Of a stretch of 64,000 nucleotides of DNA, positions 44,989 to 53,575 are shown piece after piece. Numbering within the stretch: position 1 is the stretch's first letter; every line of letters begins with the position of its first letter. The stretch spans positions 682,001-746,000 of the forward strand of contig NZ_CP042437.1 in assembly GCF_007971525.1 (NCBI RefSeq). Direction: 5' to 3'. The position numbers and the translations under genes were made by a program. Source of the DNA: Mucilaginibacter ginsenosidivorax. GTDB taxonomy: Bacteria; Bacteroidota; Bacteroidia; Sphingobacteriales; Sphingobacteriaceae. The notes beneath the pieces were generated by a model. That model was not told where the DNA came from, did no database searches, and saw only the letters and a program-made list of their open reading frames with translations.

Positions 44989-45026
44989 AAAAGCCATGCA
45001 GTTGATTTTCTGCATGGCTTTTTTTC
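44989..45026 (+). terminator. Terminator of the stress-protein gene
   Basis: AAAAGCCATGCAG, loop TTGATTTT, CTGCATGGCTTTTTTT: a perfect 12-bp or longer stem with a T-run. Confidence 0.93.
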
Positions 45027-45068
45027 TTACTGGTTTTCAGGAACCTGCTAAGGCTTCATAAGCAACTA

Positions 45069-46151
45069 TTAATTTACAGCATCTCCTTGTCTCATCTCGT
45101 CGCTGGCATGTTTTACAATTGTATCGCCGGCCTTTAAATTACCGAATACTTCGGTCGAGTCGTTCCGGGAAAGCCCTTCTTTAATATCCTGTAATTGGGC
45201 CTTGCCTCCTTTTACCACAATCACATATTCGTGTTCTGTCGACCGGACAATGGCCTGGTTAGGCACCAGTAATGATTTGGCGCCCGATAACATCGGGATA
45301 TGTACCTCGGCATACATACCTGGTTTCAAGTTGCCGTTTTTGTTCTCAACATCAATCTCAATGGCTTCAGACCGCATACTGCCCAACGCATTTGCCGACC
45401 GGCTGATCCTGGCCGTTTGCTTTGTACCGGGCATAGCATTATAGGTAAAATTCACCGGTCTTGTCAAATCTACCTTATCTACATAATCTTCGGGGATAAA
45501 AACCTCTAAACGCAATTTACTGATATCCTGCAATATTAACATTGGCTGGTCTGTTCCTTTACCCGGCGATACCAGCGCACCCGGCGACACATTACGCTGA
45601 ACGATCATTCCATCAAACGGTGCCCGTATATTCAAATAACCCTGCATGGTACGTACTGATGCCACGTTGGATTGTTCTGATTTTGCCATGGCTTCATCGG
45701 CCCTCATTTTGGCCGACGCGTTATCCAGGTCAAGCGGCGATACCGAACCGGGCTCTTTGGCGGCTTCTTTTAACCGCTGGTATTTTTCTTTACTGGCAAC
45801 GGCATTTTCCTGGGCTTGCAGGTATCTTGAATTGGCTGCCTGCAATTGCGATTCCATCTCGGGCGCTTCAAGCGTGACCAATAATTGTCCTTTTTTTACG
45901 ATAGTACCCCTATCGACGTACATACTTTTCACGAAGCCATTTACCTTCGGAAAAATATTTACTTCATTATAAGGCTTAAGTTGGCCAGGCAGGCGGGCGT
46001 TACTTGATAAGGCTTTTTCTGTAACAATACCTGTTTCGGTACCTGTTTTACTTTTTGCAGCCGGGGCCGAAATATCTACCGGCTTTTGATTGCCGCCGCA
46101 TGCTGCAAGTAAGCTTACGGCAGCTATTAATATAATTGATTGAAATTTCAT
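45069..46151 (-). CDS. RND efflux periplasmic adaptor (membrane-fusion protein)
   Basis: A 360-residue lipoprotein adaptor (lipobox LLAACGG, Cys about 19) linking an RND pump to a TolC channel. Order: lipoyl-like half motifs INIFPKVNGFVKSMYVDRGTIVKKGQLL (about 65-92), a helical hairpin (about 100-155), the second lipoyl half LNIRAPFDGMIVQRNVSPGALV, then the beta-barrel and membrane-proximal domains (LEVFIPEDYVDKVDL, KPGMYAEVHIPMLSGAKSLLVPNQAIV). It is the last gene of a three-gene operon, starting 4 bp after the pump gene. Confidence 0.95.
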   Translation of the reverse strand: MKFQSIILIAAVSLLAACGGNQKPVDISAPAAKSKTGTETGIVTEKALSSNARLPGQLKPYNEVNIFPKVNGFVKSMYVDRGTIVKKGQLLVTLEAPEMESQLQAANSRYLQAQENAVASKEKYQRLKEAAKEPGSVSPLDLDNASAKMRADEAMAKSEQSNVASVRTMQGYLNIRAPFDGMIVQRNVSPGALVSPGKGTDQPMLILQDISKLRLEVFIPEDYVDKVDLTRPVNFTYNAMPGTKQTARISRSANALGSMRSEAIEIDVENKNGNLKPGMYAEVHIPMLSGAKSLLVPNQAIVRSTEHEYVIVVKGGKAQLQDIKEGLSRNDSTEVFGNLKAGDTIVKHASDEMRQGDAVN

Positions 46152-46155
46152 GATC

Positions 46156-49100
46156 TTAAACTATGGAGGTTTCTGGTTCTGTTATTTTAGCTGATTGTTG
46201 GTCGGTTTCAGCAGGCATTAGCGAGGGCGATAAAAAATCTGTTTTTTGCTGTACCCACGCAAATACCTGGGGCAAAATGAATAGGGCCGCAAGCGTTGAT
46301 GCAAACAAACCACCAATAACCGCACGCCCTAAAGGTGCCGACTGTTCGCCTGCCTCGCCCATGCCCGAAGCCATCGGGATCATCCCTGCTATCATGGCCA
46401 GGCTGGTCATCAGGATGGGACGCAAACGGATGGATGCACTGGTTACAGCCGCTTTCGTGGCGTCTTTATAATCAATCCGCAATTTTTCGGCGTTGGTTAC
46501 AATCAAAATGGCATTGGCCACAGATACCCCTGTCGACATAATCATCCCCATATACGATTGCAGGTTTAAGGTTGATCCTGTAAGCAGCAACATCAGCAAC
46601 GATCCTAAAATAACCGCCGGCACTGTTGATAGTACCGCAAGCGATACTTTAAATGATTGATAGTTGGCTGCCAACAATAAAAAGATAACCACAATGGCAA
46701 GCATCAGCCCGTTTTGTAAACTGCCCAATGTATCTGTCAACAGGGTAGACATTCCGCCCATGGTGGCAATCAATCCTTTTGGCGGTGCGCCTACCGAGTT
46801 TAGCGCTTTTTGCACATCGGCAGTGGCGGTTCCCAAATCGGTTTTATAAATATTGGCACTGATAGTTAAAAACCGCCTTGGCCCGGCCCTGTCGTACTCG
46901 CCGGGAACATAGGTTGTGGTAAATGTGGCTATATCGCTTAAAACAGGGCTGCTTTGCCCTTTTACCAGCGGCACCTCTTTCAGCTGATCCAGGGTGTTCA
47001 TTACATACTCGGGAATTTGCACCTGTACCTGGTAGGTATAGGCACCTTTTTCATCAAGCCACAAGTTTTTATCTGTAAAACGGCTGGACGATGTACTTGC
47101 TGTAACGGAGCGGGCAATATCTTTAATATTCAAGCCTAACTGGGCAGCTTTTAACCTATCCAAAGTAATTTTTATTACCGGGAACTTTAAAGGCTGCTCT
47201 ATCTGTACATCGCGCAAATAACTAATATTCTTTAGCTTGGTTACTACCTTATTGGCGTAACCTTCAATCTGCTGCATATCCTTGCCTGCCACCTGTACTT
47301 CAATAGGCGACGAGGCACCCTGGCTCATGATCTTTTCGGTCATATCTATCGGCTCAAAGGTTATTTGCAGTTCGGGAAGTTTATAATGGATGTTTTTACG
47401 CAGTGCATCTTTCAGTTCATCCATATTTACCTTGTACTTTTCATCAAGGTTTACCTGTAGTACGGCTTCCTGAGTACCTGTATTAAAAATATAAAGGTTA
47501 CTGGTACCGTAGCTGCTGGGGATTAGGCCCACGTATCCCGATGTAATTTCTACATGGTTGTTCACCGTTTGATTGATAACCTGTAATACCTGTTTAAAGG
47601 CATCCTCGGTACGCTCCAACCGGGTACCGTCCGGCTCTTTCAGCCTGATCTGGAACTGCCCGTTATTAATTTTGGGCATCATATCCTTACCAATAAATAC
47701 AAAGCATAATCCCGCTAAAACGATAACCACGCCTAAATAAACAGATACGATAAGCTGCTTCCGGGGCATGGCATTATTAAGGGCGTTAATGAGCCAGAGT
47801 TTGACCTTTTCAAACAGGTCGTTATTTTCGGGATGCGCCTGCTCGTTTTGCAGGTGTTTTTCAACTTGTTTTTCCTCGCTATCATCCAGTGATTCGCCGG
47901 CATGGGCGTGTACTTCTCCATGGTGATAGTGTTGATAGCGTTCGGCTTTAATCAGCCAGTTACTCAATATCGGCACACCTGTTTGGGCAAGGATGTACGA
48001 TACGATCATGGTTAAACCTATTGACAAAGAAAGCGGTAAAAACATCGCTTTAGGCACGCCCGACATCATGAATGATGGCGCAAATACCGCCAGGATACAC
48101 AACAATATCAGCAACAGCGGGAACGAGATCTCTTCGCACGCATCATAAATTGCCTGTTTTTTTGATTTACCCATTTCCAGGTGCTGATGGATATTTTCGA
48201 TGGTTACCGTGGCCTGGTCTACAAGGATACCTATAGCCAGGGCCAACCCGCTCAGCGTCATGATGTTGATGGTTTGCCCAAACAGGCTCAGTAATAATAC
48301 CCCTATCAGGATAGAAACCGGGATGGTTATAACTACAATAAGGCTGCTTCGCCAATCGCGCAAAAACAGCAGTACCATTAAGCCGGTAAGCAGGGCTCCC
48401 AGCCCCCCCTCAGTCATCAAACTTTTAACCGCATTAACCACAAATACCGATTGATCAAAGGCATAGCTTACCTTTACGTCATCTGGCAGCAGGCTTTGCA
48501 TTTCGGGCAGTTTACTTTTAAGGGTTTGTACTACCGTCCAGGTAGAAGCATCGGCTGTTTTTACCACCGGTATATAAACCGAACGCTTGCCGTTAATCAG
48601 CGCATAATCAACCGTAACATCTGCAGCATCTGCAACGCGGGCCACATCTTTTATAAATATGGGCACGCCATTTTGCGTTTTTACGGGTATATCGTCAAAA
48701 TTATCCGGGCTTTTAATCAGCGAGTTCATGGTGGTTAAAAACATGGTATTATTTAACCGGAGATTACCCGATGGCGACATCACATTAAATTTAGATAATG
48801 CTTCAACTACCTCGTCGGGTGTTAAATTATAACTGCGCAGCTTATCCGGATCGACACTTACAGTAATTGACCGCGCGTTTGCCCCAAATGGCGGCGGTGC
48901 CGACAGCCCCGGTATAGTAGCAAACATGGGCCGTATTTTAGTAGCAGCCAGGTCATAAATATCCTTTAAGCTACGCGTAGGGCTGGAAAAAACCAGCTGA
49001 CCAACCGGTAATGAGGAAGCATCAAACCGGATTACCTGCGGCGGCAATGCCCCCGGCGGAAAAAAAGCGGTTGCCCTGTTTACCTGCAAAGCCACCTGGG

Positions 49101-49416
49101 CCGATGCTTCGGCCATGTTGGTAGTTTCATAAAACGAGAGTTTGATGAGGGTTAAACCTTGTATATTTTTACTGGTGATACTTTTTATCCCGTTTACATA
49201 CAAAAACTGATCCTGCAAACGGGTGGAGAAAAACCCCTCCATTTGCTGAGGCGACATGCCGCCGTACGATTCGATTACATATATAGTAGGCAGGTTTAGC
49301 TGCGGGAAAATATCGATGGGTATTTTTATTGCACTAAGCACTGCAAAAAGCAAAAGGCTCATGGTGATAACCACCGTGGTGATGGGCCTTTTTAGTGCGG
49401 ATGTGACCATTGACAT
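46156..49416 (-). CDS. RND-family efflux pump permease
   Basis: A 1086-residue HAE1/AcrB-type pump that uses proton flow to export substrates through adaptor and TolC. Visible: first helix region ALKRPITTVVITMSLLLFAVLSAI, porter domain with SYGGMSPQQMEGFFSTRLQDQ, the TM4-type sequence TLSGLALAIGILVDQATVTIENIHQHLE (about 395-422), and the second-half counterpart GMIMSTGVSVANAILIVTNAEKLR. The cytoplasmic loop in the middle (about 491-529) is unusually His-rich (YQHYHHGEVHAHAGES), suggesting metal contact. Substrate is unknown. It lies 6 bp after the TolC gene and 4 bp before the adaptor gene. Confidence 0.96.
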   Translation of the reverse strand: MSMVTSALKRPITTVVITMSLLLFAVLSAIKIPIDIFPQLNLPTIYVIESYGGMSPQQMEGFFSTRLQDQFLYVNGIKSITSKNIQGLTLIKLSFYETTNMAEASAQVALQVNRATAFFPPGALPPQVIRFDASSLPVGQLVFSSPTRSLKDIYDLAATKIRPMFATIPGLSAPPPFGANARSITVSVDPDKLRSYNLTPDEVVEALSKFNVMSPSGNLRLNNTMFLTTMNSLIKSPDNFDDIPVKTQNGVPIFIKDVARVADAADVTVDYALINGKRSVYIPVVKTADASTWTVVQTLKSKLPEMQSLLPDDVKVSYAFDQSVFVVNAVKSLMTEGGLGALLTGLMVLLFLRDWRSSLIVVITIPVSILIGVLLLSLFGQTINIMTLSGLALAIGILVDQATVTIENIHQHLEMGKSKKQAIYDACEEISFPLLLILLCILAVFAPSFMMSGVPKAMFLPLSLSIGLTMIVSYILAQTGVPILSNWLIKAERYQHYHHGEVHAHAGESLDDSEEKQVEKHLQNEQAHPENNDLFEKVKLWLINALNNAMPRKQLIVSVYLGVVIVLAGLCFVFIGKDMMPKINNGQFQIRLKEPDGTRLERTEDAFKQVLQVINQTVNNHVEITSGYVGLIPSSYGTSNLYIFNTGTQEAVLQVNLDEKYKVNMDELKDALRKNIHYKLPELQITFEPIDMTEKIMSQGASSPIEVQVAGKDMQQIEGYANKVVTKLKNISYLRDVQIEQPLKFPVIKITLDRLKAAQLGLNIKDIARSVTASTSSSRFTDKNLWLDEKGAYTYQVQVQIPEYVMNTLDQLKEVPLVKGQSSPVLSDIATFTTTYVPGEYDRAGPRRFLTISANIYKTDLGTATADVQKALNSVGAPPKGLIATMGGMSTLLTDTLGSLQNGLMLAIVVIFLLLAANYQSFKVSLAVLSTVPAVILGSLLMLLLTGSTLNLQSYMGMIMSTGVSVANAILIVTNAEKLRIDYKDATKAAVTSASIRLRPILMTSLAMIAGMIPMASGMGEAGEQSAPLGRAVIGGLFASTLAALFILPQVFAWVQQKTDFLSPSLMPAETDQQSAKITEPETSIV

Positions 49417-49422
49417 ATTAGT

Positions 49423-50814
49423 TTATTTTAAAAGGTTTAAAACTGCGTTTACCTGGTTATCGGTAACCGCTTTTTGGAATAAAGCGCTTGAATAACTGTA
49501 TTTAGCCTGCGCGTAATCGGTTTCGGCACGGTAAAGGATATTGAGCGCCGCGTTTAATTCAATGATATCAGTAAGGCCGTTTTTATACAGCGACAATTTT
49601 TGCCGGTAACCGTCATTAGCAGCCCTCAACTGGTGCGGAATTTCCTGCAGGCGCTGGCGGGCGGTTTCCAGCTCTACATCGGCCTGGTTGGCGTTAACTG
49701 CAAGCATTTGCTTTTGCTCCTGTAGTTTGCGGGCGTTATAGCTGGTTTGGGCCTTTTGGGTGCGGAGTTTTAATTGCTTGCGGCGCAAGTCGAACAAATT
49801 ATAGCTGATACCAACGCCTACCAGGTAATTGTTCCGGTCGAAACCCCAACCCGTGGATAGGCTATTAAAGTGGTCATTGGCATCAACGCTTGATCCCCTG
49901 CCCCACACGGCACCCTCTAACATAATTTTAGGATTATAGCTTTTTTTAACCAAATTTTCCCGCTGCAGGCTATTTTGATATACCGACCGGTAATAATTGA
50001 TAATCGGGTGGTTAACGGTATCCTGCTCAATTGGCTGCAATGTTGCAGGCTGATCTATCAATGCGGTTTCGGCAGCAGTATCGGGCACGATAGATTGATA
50101 TGGCAAGCCGCTTACTGCCGAAAGCTGCAATTGTACCTGTTTTAGCTGGTTGGCCAGTTCGATGTAGTTTAACCTGGCTTTGGATAGTTCAGCTTCGGCA
50201 ATGCTGGTATCTACCCCTGCCCTTACACCGCTTTTGGCCAATGACTGTACAGACCGCATGATCTCGACATTACGCTGGATGTTTCGTGACTGGATATCCA
50301 AAAAGTTTTGCAGCCTCATCAGCAGTAAGTAATTGCCGATAGTGTAAGCCTGCAATTGATATTTTGAGTTGGCAAACTGGCTTTGTTGTACCCGGATATC
50401 GGAATTAGCCACTTTATTTTGGGCGCCATAAGCGCCAAAGTTATATACCTCCCAATCCAGGGCGGCTACGCCTACATTGGCAGATACCGCGGTGGTATTA
50501 CTTTGCGTGCGCACTCCCCGCGAATCGGACGGGATAATCCCAAAACCAAAATACGGGCCGGCAACGTTATTATTTGTACCAATATCGGCCTGGTAATTAA
50601 GCTTTAAATTGGGCAGCCAGTTGCTGCGCGTTTCGGCTGCCTGCGCCTGGCGGATGCCTATTGCCGCCGAATCTGTTATCAGCGCCGGCGCGTTGGCGTT
50701 TACCTGGCTCAGCAGGCTTTTAAGGCCAATAGGTGCTATATTTTGTTGTGCAAAAGTATTCAGGCTGATGAGTAATGCCATCAGCATGAATACATTTCTT
50801 GTTATGATTTGCAT
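49423..50814 (-). CDS. TolC-family outer-membrane efflux protein
   Basis: A 463-residue outer-membrane channel. The ATG complementary to 50812-50814 is chosen because it gives a proper signal peptide (MQIITRNVFMLMALLISLNT then FAQ); the frame runs 20 codons further upstream with Cys-rich non-signal sequence. Two homologous TolC halves are seen, with long helices (SVQSLAKSGVRAGVDTSIAEAELSKARL, and RLQEIPHQLRAANDGYRQKLSLYKNGLTDIIELNAALN) and the beta segments WEVYNFGAYGAQ and ISYNLFDLRRKQLK. It is the first gene of the operon TolC, RND pump, adaptor. Confidence 0.95.
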   Translation of the reverse strand: MQIITRNVFMLMALLISLNTFAQQNIAPIGLKSLLSQVNANAPALITDSAAIGIRQAQAAETRSNWLPNLKLNYQADIGTNNNVAGPYFGFGIIPSDSRGVRTQSNTTAVSANVGVAALDWEVYNFGAYGAQNKVANSDIRVQQSQFANSKYQLQAYTIGNYLLLMRLQNFLDIQSRNIQRNVEIMRSVQSLAKSGVRAGVDTSIAEAELSKARLNYIELANQLKQVQLQLSAVSGLPYQSIVPDTAAETALIDQPATLQPIEQDTVNHPIINYYRSVYQNSLQRENLVKKSYNPKIMLEGAVWGRGSSVDANDHFNSLSTGWGFDRNNYLVGVGISYNLFDLRRKQLKLRTQKAQTSYNARKLQEQKQMLAVNANQADVELETARQRLQEIPHQLRAANDGYRQKLSLYKNGLTDIIELNAALNILYRAETDYAQAKYSYSSALFQKAVTDNQVNAVLNLLK

Positions 50815-50908
50815 AAGTTTCCTGGAATTTGATGTACCGGTACAACACGCCGGGCAGAAAACTATGTAAAACACAACATAGCAAACCTGGCTAATACCGG
50901 TAATTGAT

Positions 50909-51371
50909 TTAACTAAATTTAAATGAATGCCTTAAGCCGGATAGCTTTGGCAGATGCCCGTAACAGGCCATTACATCAAATACGGAAGGAACAAAAAGAA
51001 AGGTATGAATACCGGTAATCACTAAGCAGAATACGAAAAAACCGTTGCCAATGGGGTCGTATTCTCCAGATCTGTAAGGCAAACAAAAGCACGATAAAGC
51101 TGGCGACAACCGCTTTCAGGAGGTCGATTACCGATTTTTTATCACTTATCACTACTTTATCTGTACGCTGAATAAAATTCCAATGCACCGCATTTAGCGT
51201 TAAATTACCGGAGTTTCTTTTAAAAATAGAATTGTGCCCGGAAGCTGGCCGGTTGCCTTGTTCAGTGAGTTTGGGAAGCAAAAAAATATGTGAAACAGCT
51301 ATAAAGATATACCAGGCGGCCACAAACAGCACCTTTAAATCTTTAACTACACCATTTTTTTCACGCAACAT
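50909..51371 (-). pseudogene. Membrane protein gene, apparently frameshifted
   Basis: Frame 1 starts at the ATG complementary to 51369-51371 (MLREKNGVVKDLKVLFVAAW), has a hydrophobic helix near the start and another (VIDLLKAVVASFIVLLFALQIW), then becomes Arg/Tyr-rich and stops at 50976. The overlapping second frame (50909-51109) contains GNGFFVFCLVITGIHTFLFV, a strong membrane helix, and a plausible C-terminus (YGHLPKLSGLRHSFKFS). Joining them after LQIW gives a protein of about 150 residues with three helices, so an indel around 51050-51080 is suspected. It could also be a sequencing error. I do not recognise the family. Confidence 0.4.
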
Positions 51372-51512
51372 CGTAACGGTATTCTTTTGGATGCAAACAT
51401 CAAAATAAAAAATATGTTTTTCTGCAAAAGTATTGTTGCAATTGAGCCGGCAAGAGCAATCTTCATCAATTCTACATAAACCAAATCCATCAACATTTAC
51501 CAATGCCCAATA

Positions 51513-51548
51513 AAAAGCTCCCCCCGTCAGGGGGTTGGGGGGCCTTTT
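51513..51548 (-). terminator. C/G-rich terminator-type repeat at the S9 peptidase stop
   Basis: A stretch of six C, GTCA, five G, TT, six G flanked by AAAAAGCT on the left and CCTTTT on the right. It forms CCCCC/GGGGG or wider stems with A and T runs, as for terminators. Sequences of this C/G-run kind are, from memory, frequent intergenic hairpins in related genomes. The S9 stop codon at 51527 lies inside it. Confidence 0.7.
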
Positions 51549-53518
51549 AAATACTTATCATACCAATCAATATAGCGCTGTAGTCTATCCACCTGGTAGC
51601 TTGGTACCGTAATGCCATGAAACTGACCGGGGTAAAGCACCATTTGGGTAGGCACTCCCTGCGATTTAAGGGCCTGGTACATCTGCTCGCCACCGCCTGT
51701 CGGCACATTAAAATCTTTCAGGCCCGACATAAACTGCGTTGGTGTTTTGATTTTATCTGCGTGGAAAAACGGATACGATAACTTAATATATTTTTCGGGA
51801 TTTTTCCAGGGGGCGCCCAGTTCATTGTCATACTGCACCACCCATTGGTCGCTGCCGTAAATGCCCAGTTGCATAGCGCTGCCCGCCCCGCTGGATGCCG
51901 CTTTAAAGCGCGCATCGGTTGCTATGGTATAATCGGTCAAAATACCGCCGTAGCTCCAGCCACCTATACCTAAATGGTCACGGTCGGCTATGCCAAACTT
52001 CACCAGTTCGTCTACAGCGCCTAATAAATCCTGAACTTCTTTATTACCCCAATCGGCATAAATGGCTTTGGTGTATTCCAGCCCCCGGCCGGTGCTGCCC
52101 CGGTAATTAACCGCAGCGACAGCATACCCTGCCGAAGCTAAAGTCTGGCGGGTCATATCAAACTCAAACTCGTCCTGGTCAGTGGGGCCGCCGTGGATAT
52201 ACAGGATGAATGGCAGCTTTTTATTTACTACACTATCGGGGGTATATAAAATTCCCGACACCAGCGTACCATCGGCACTAAAAGACTGAAAACCTTTTAC
52301 ATAAGCCAATTTTACACCGCTCAACCACTTATCCTGGTGAAAAGTGAGCCGCCTGATTTTTCCATTTTCGATAGCCACCAGTTCATGAGGCATATAGGGT
52401 GTGGTCATTTTGGCTATCCACACGCCGGGCGTTGCCCCAATAATGTTTTCAAAACTGCACTCTGCGGCCTTATATACTGTAGTTGATTTGCGGAGCAACA
52501 AGTTGTACTGAGCCACATACCTCGTCCGGTCGTTGCTAACCAGGTAGCCTATATTTTTACTATCGCGGCTCCAGGCTACGTTACTTACAGGCCTGTCCAA
52601 TGCTTCGGTAAGTACACGGTTATTTTTTCCGTCGGCATCCATCATGCACAACAAATCGTGCTGGTAAATATAATAGTCGGCATCACTTGTCGATCGCAGG
52701 TAGGCAATATGCTTACCATCCGGGCTCCAAAGCGGCAGAATATCGTGACCGGTAAAAGTGGTCAGCTGCTTAATCTCTCCATCGTCTTTGGCCTCAACCG
52801 TAAAAATATCCGAGTTTTCGTTCCTGTCGGGGTCTTTGGTATGGTTGCTTACAAAAGCTATGTATTTGCCATCCGGACTCCACACCGGCGATTGATCGTC
52901 CCTGTCGCCGGTCGTCAATGTATCTACCTTTTTGCTTTCAATATCATACAGGTACAAATGCGTATGCCTATGCTGCAGGTAGCCTTCAATATCCTGCTTA
53001 AAATGGTAGCGGTCTATCTTTATAGGTGGGATTGTTTTTGGTTCCTTACCATCATACTCAGCATCTTTAATTACCAGCGCCAGTTTTTTACTATCCGGCG
53101 ACCATGCATAATCTTCCAGGTCGCCCTTTTTTAAATCTGTCAATTTATGCCCTTCGCCTCCCCTGCGGTCCATCAGCCAAACCTGGCCGCCGTTTTTTGA
53201 ATCGCGCTCTGATACGAAGGACAAAAATTTACCATCCGGTGTCCATTTTGGCGAGGAAGCAGGTTCGGAACCGTAAGTAAGCTGGATAGATTGCTTACCA
53301 TCAACACTCTGCATCCACAAATGCGATACCCGGTTATCCTTCGCCGTATCCACATCCGAAACACTATAAGCCAGCCATTTACCATCGGGCGATAATTGCG
53401 GATCGGCAAGTGTTGGAATATTATTTACGTCAGACGGTTTTAAAGGGCGCTTTGCCGTTTGTGCCATAGCGCTGGTAAAAGCAAATATGGCGACAAACAT
53501 TAATACAATTTTATTCAT
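51527..53518 (-). CDS. S9-family serine peptidase (second of a tandem pair)
   Basis: A 663-residue exported prolyl-oligopeptidase-type enzyme; signal peptide MNKIVLMFVAIFAFTSAMAQ. Residues about 25-400 form a beta-propeller of TolB/WD-like repeats with several SPDGK/SPDSK motifs (PQLSPDGKWLAYSVS, PVWSPDGKYIAF). The peptidase domain is about 420-660: FILYIHGGPTDQDEFEFD, nucleophile GIGGWSYGG (Ser about 522), the Asp in MSGLKDFNVP (about 610) and His in PGQFHGIT (about 640). It probably trims periplasmic peptides. Its last residues, GPPTP after DKYLK, come from the C/G-rich repeat; the paralogue ends DKYLKK. The paralogous gene lies 57 bp upstream. Confidence 0.94.
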   Translation of the reverse strand: MNKIVLMFVAIFAFTSAMAQTAKRPLKPSDVNNIPTLADPQLSPDGKWLAYSVSDVDTAKDNRVSHLWMQSVDGKQSIQLTYGSEPASSPKWTPDGKFLSFVSERDSKNGGQVWLMDRRGGEGHKLTDLKKGDLEDYAWSPDSKKLALVIKDAEYDGKEPKTIPPIKIDRYHFKQDIEGYLQHRHTHLYLYDIESKKVDTLTTGDRDDQSPVWSPDGKYIAFVSNHTKDPDRNENSDIFTVEAKDDGEIKQLTTFTGHDILPLWSPDGKHIAYLRSTSDADYYIYQHDLLCMMDADGKNNRVLTEALDRPVSNVAWSRDSKNIGYLVSNDRTRYVAQYNLLLRKSTTVYKAAECSFENIIGATPGVWIAKMTTPYMPHELVAIENGKIRRLTFHQDKWLSGVKLAYVKGFQSFSADGTLVSGILYTPDSVVNKKLPFILYIHGGPTDQDEFEFDMTRQTLASAGYAVAAVNYRGSTGRGLEYTKAIYADWGNKEVQDLLGAVDELVKFGIADRDHLGIGGWSYGGILTDYTIATDARFKAASSGAGSAMQLGIYGSDQWVVQYDNELGAPWKNPEKYIKLSYPFFHADKIKTPTQFMSGLKDFNVPTGGGEQMYQALKSQGVPTQMVLYPGQFHGITVPSYQVDRLQRYIDWYDKYLKGPPTP

Positions 53519-53575
53519 AGCGATGGAACAAGAATCAATGGTTTCAGCAATTACCTACTGCATAGGTAACGACAT

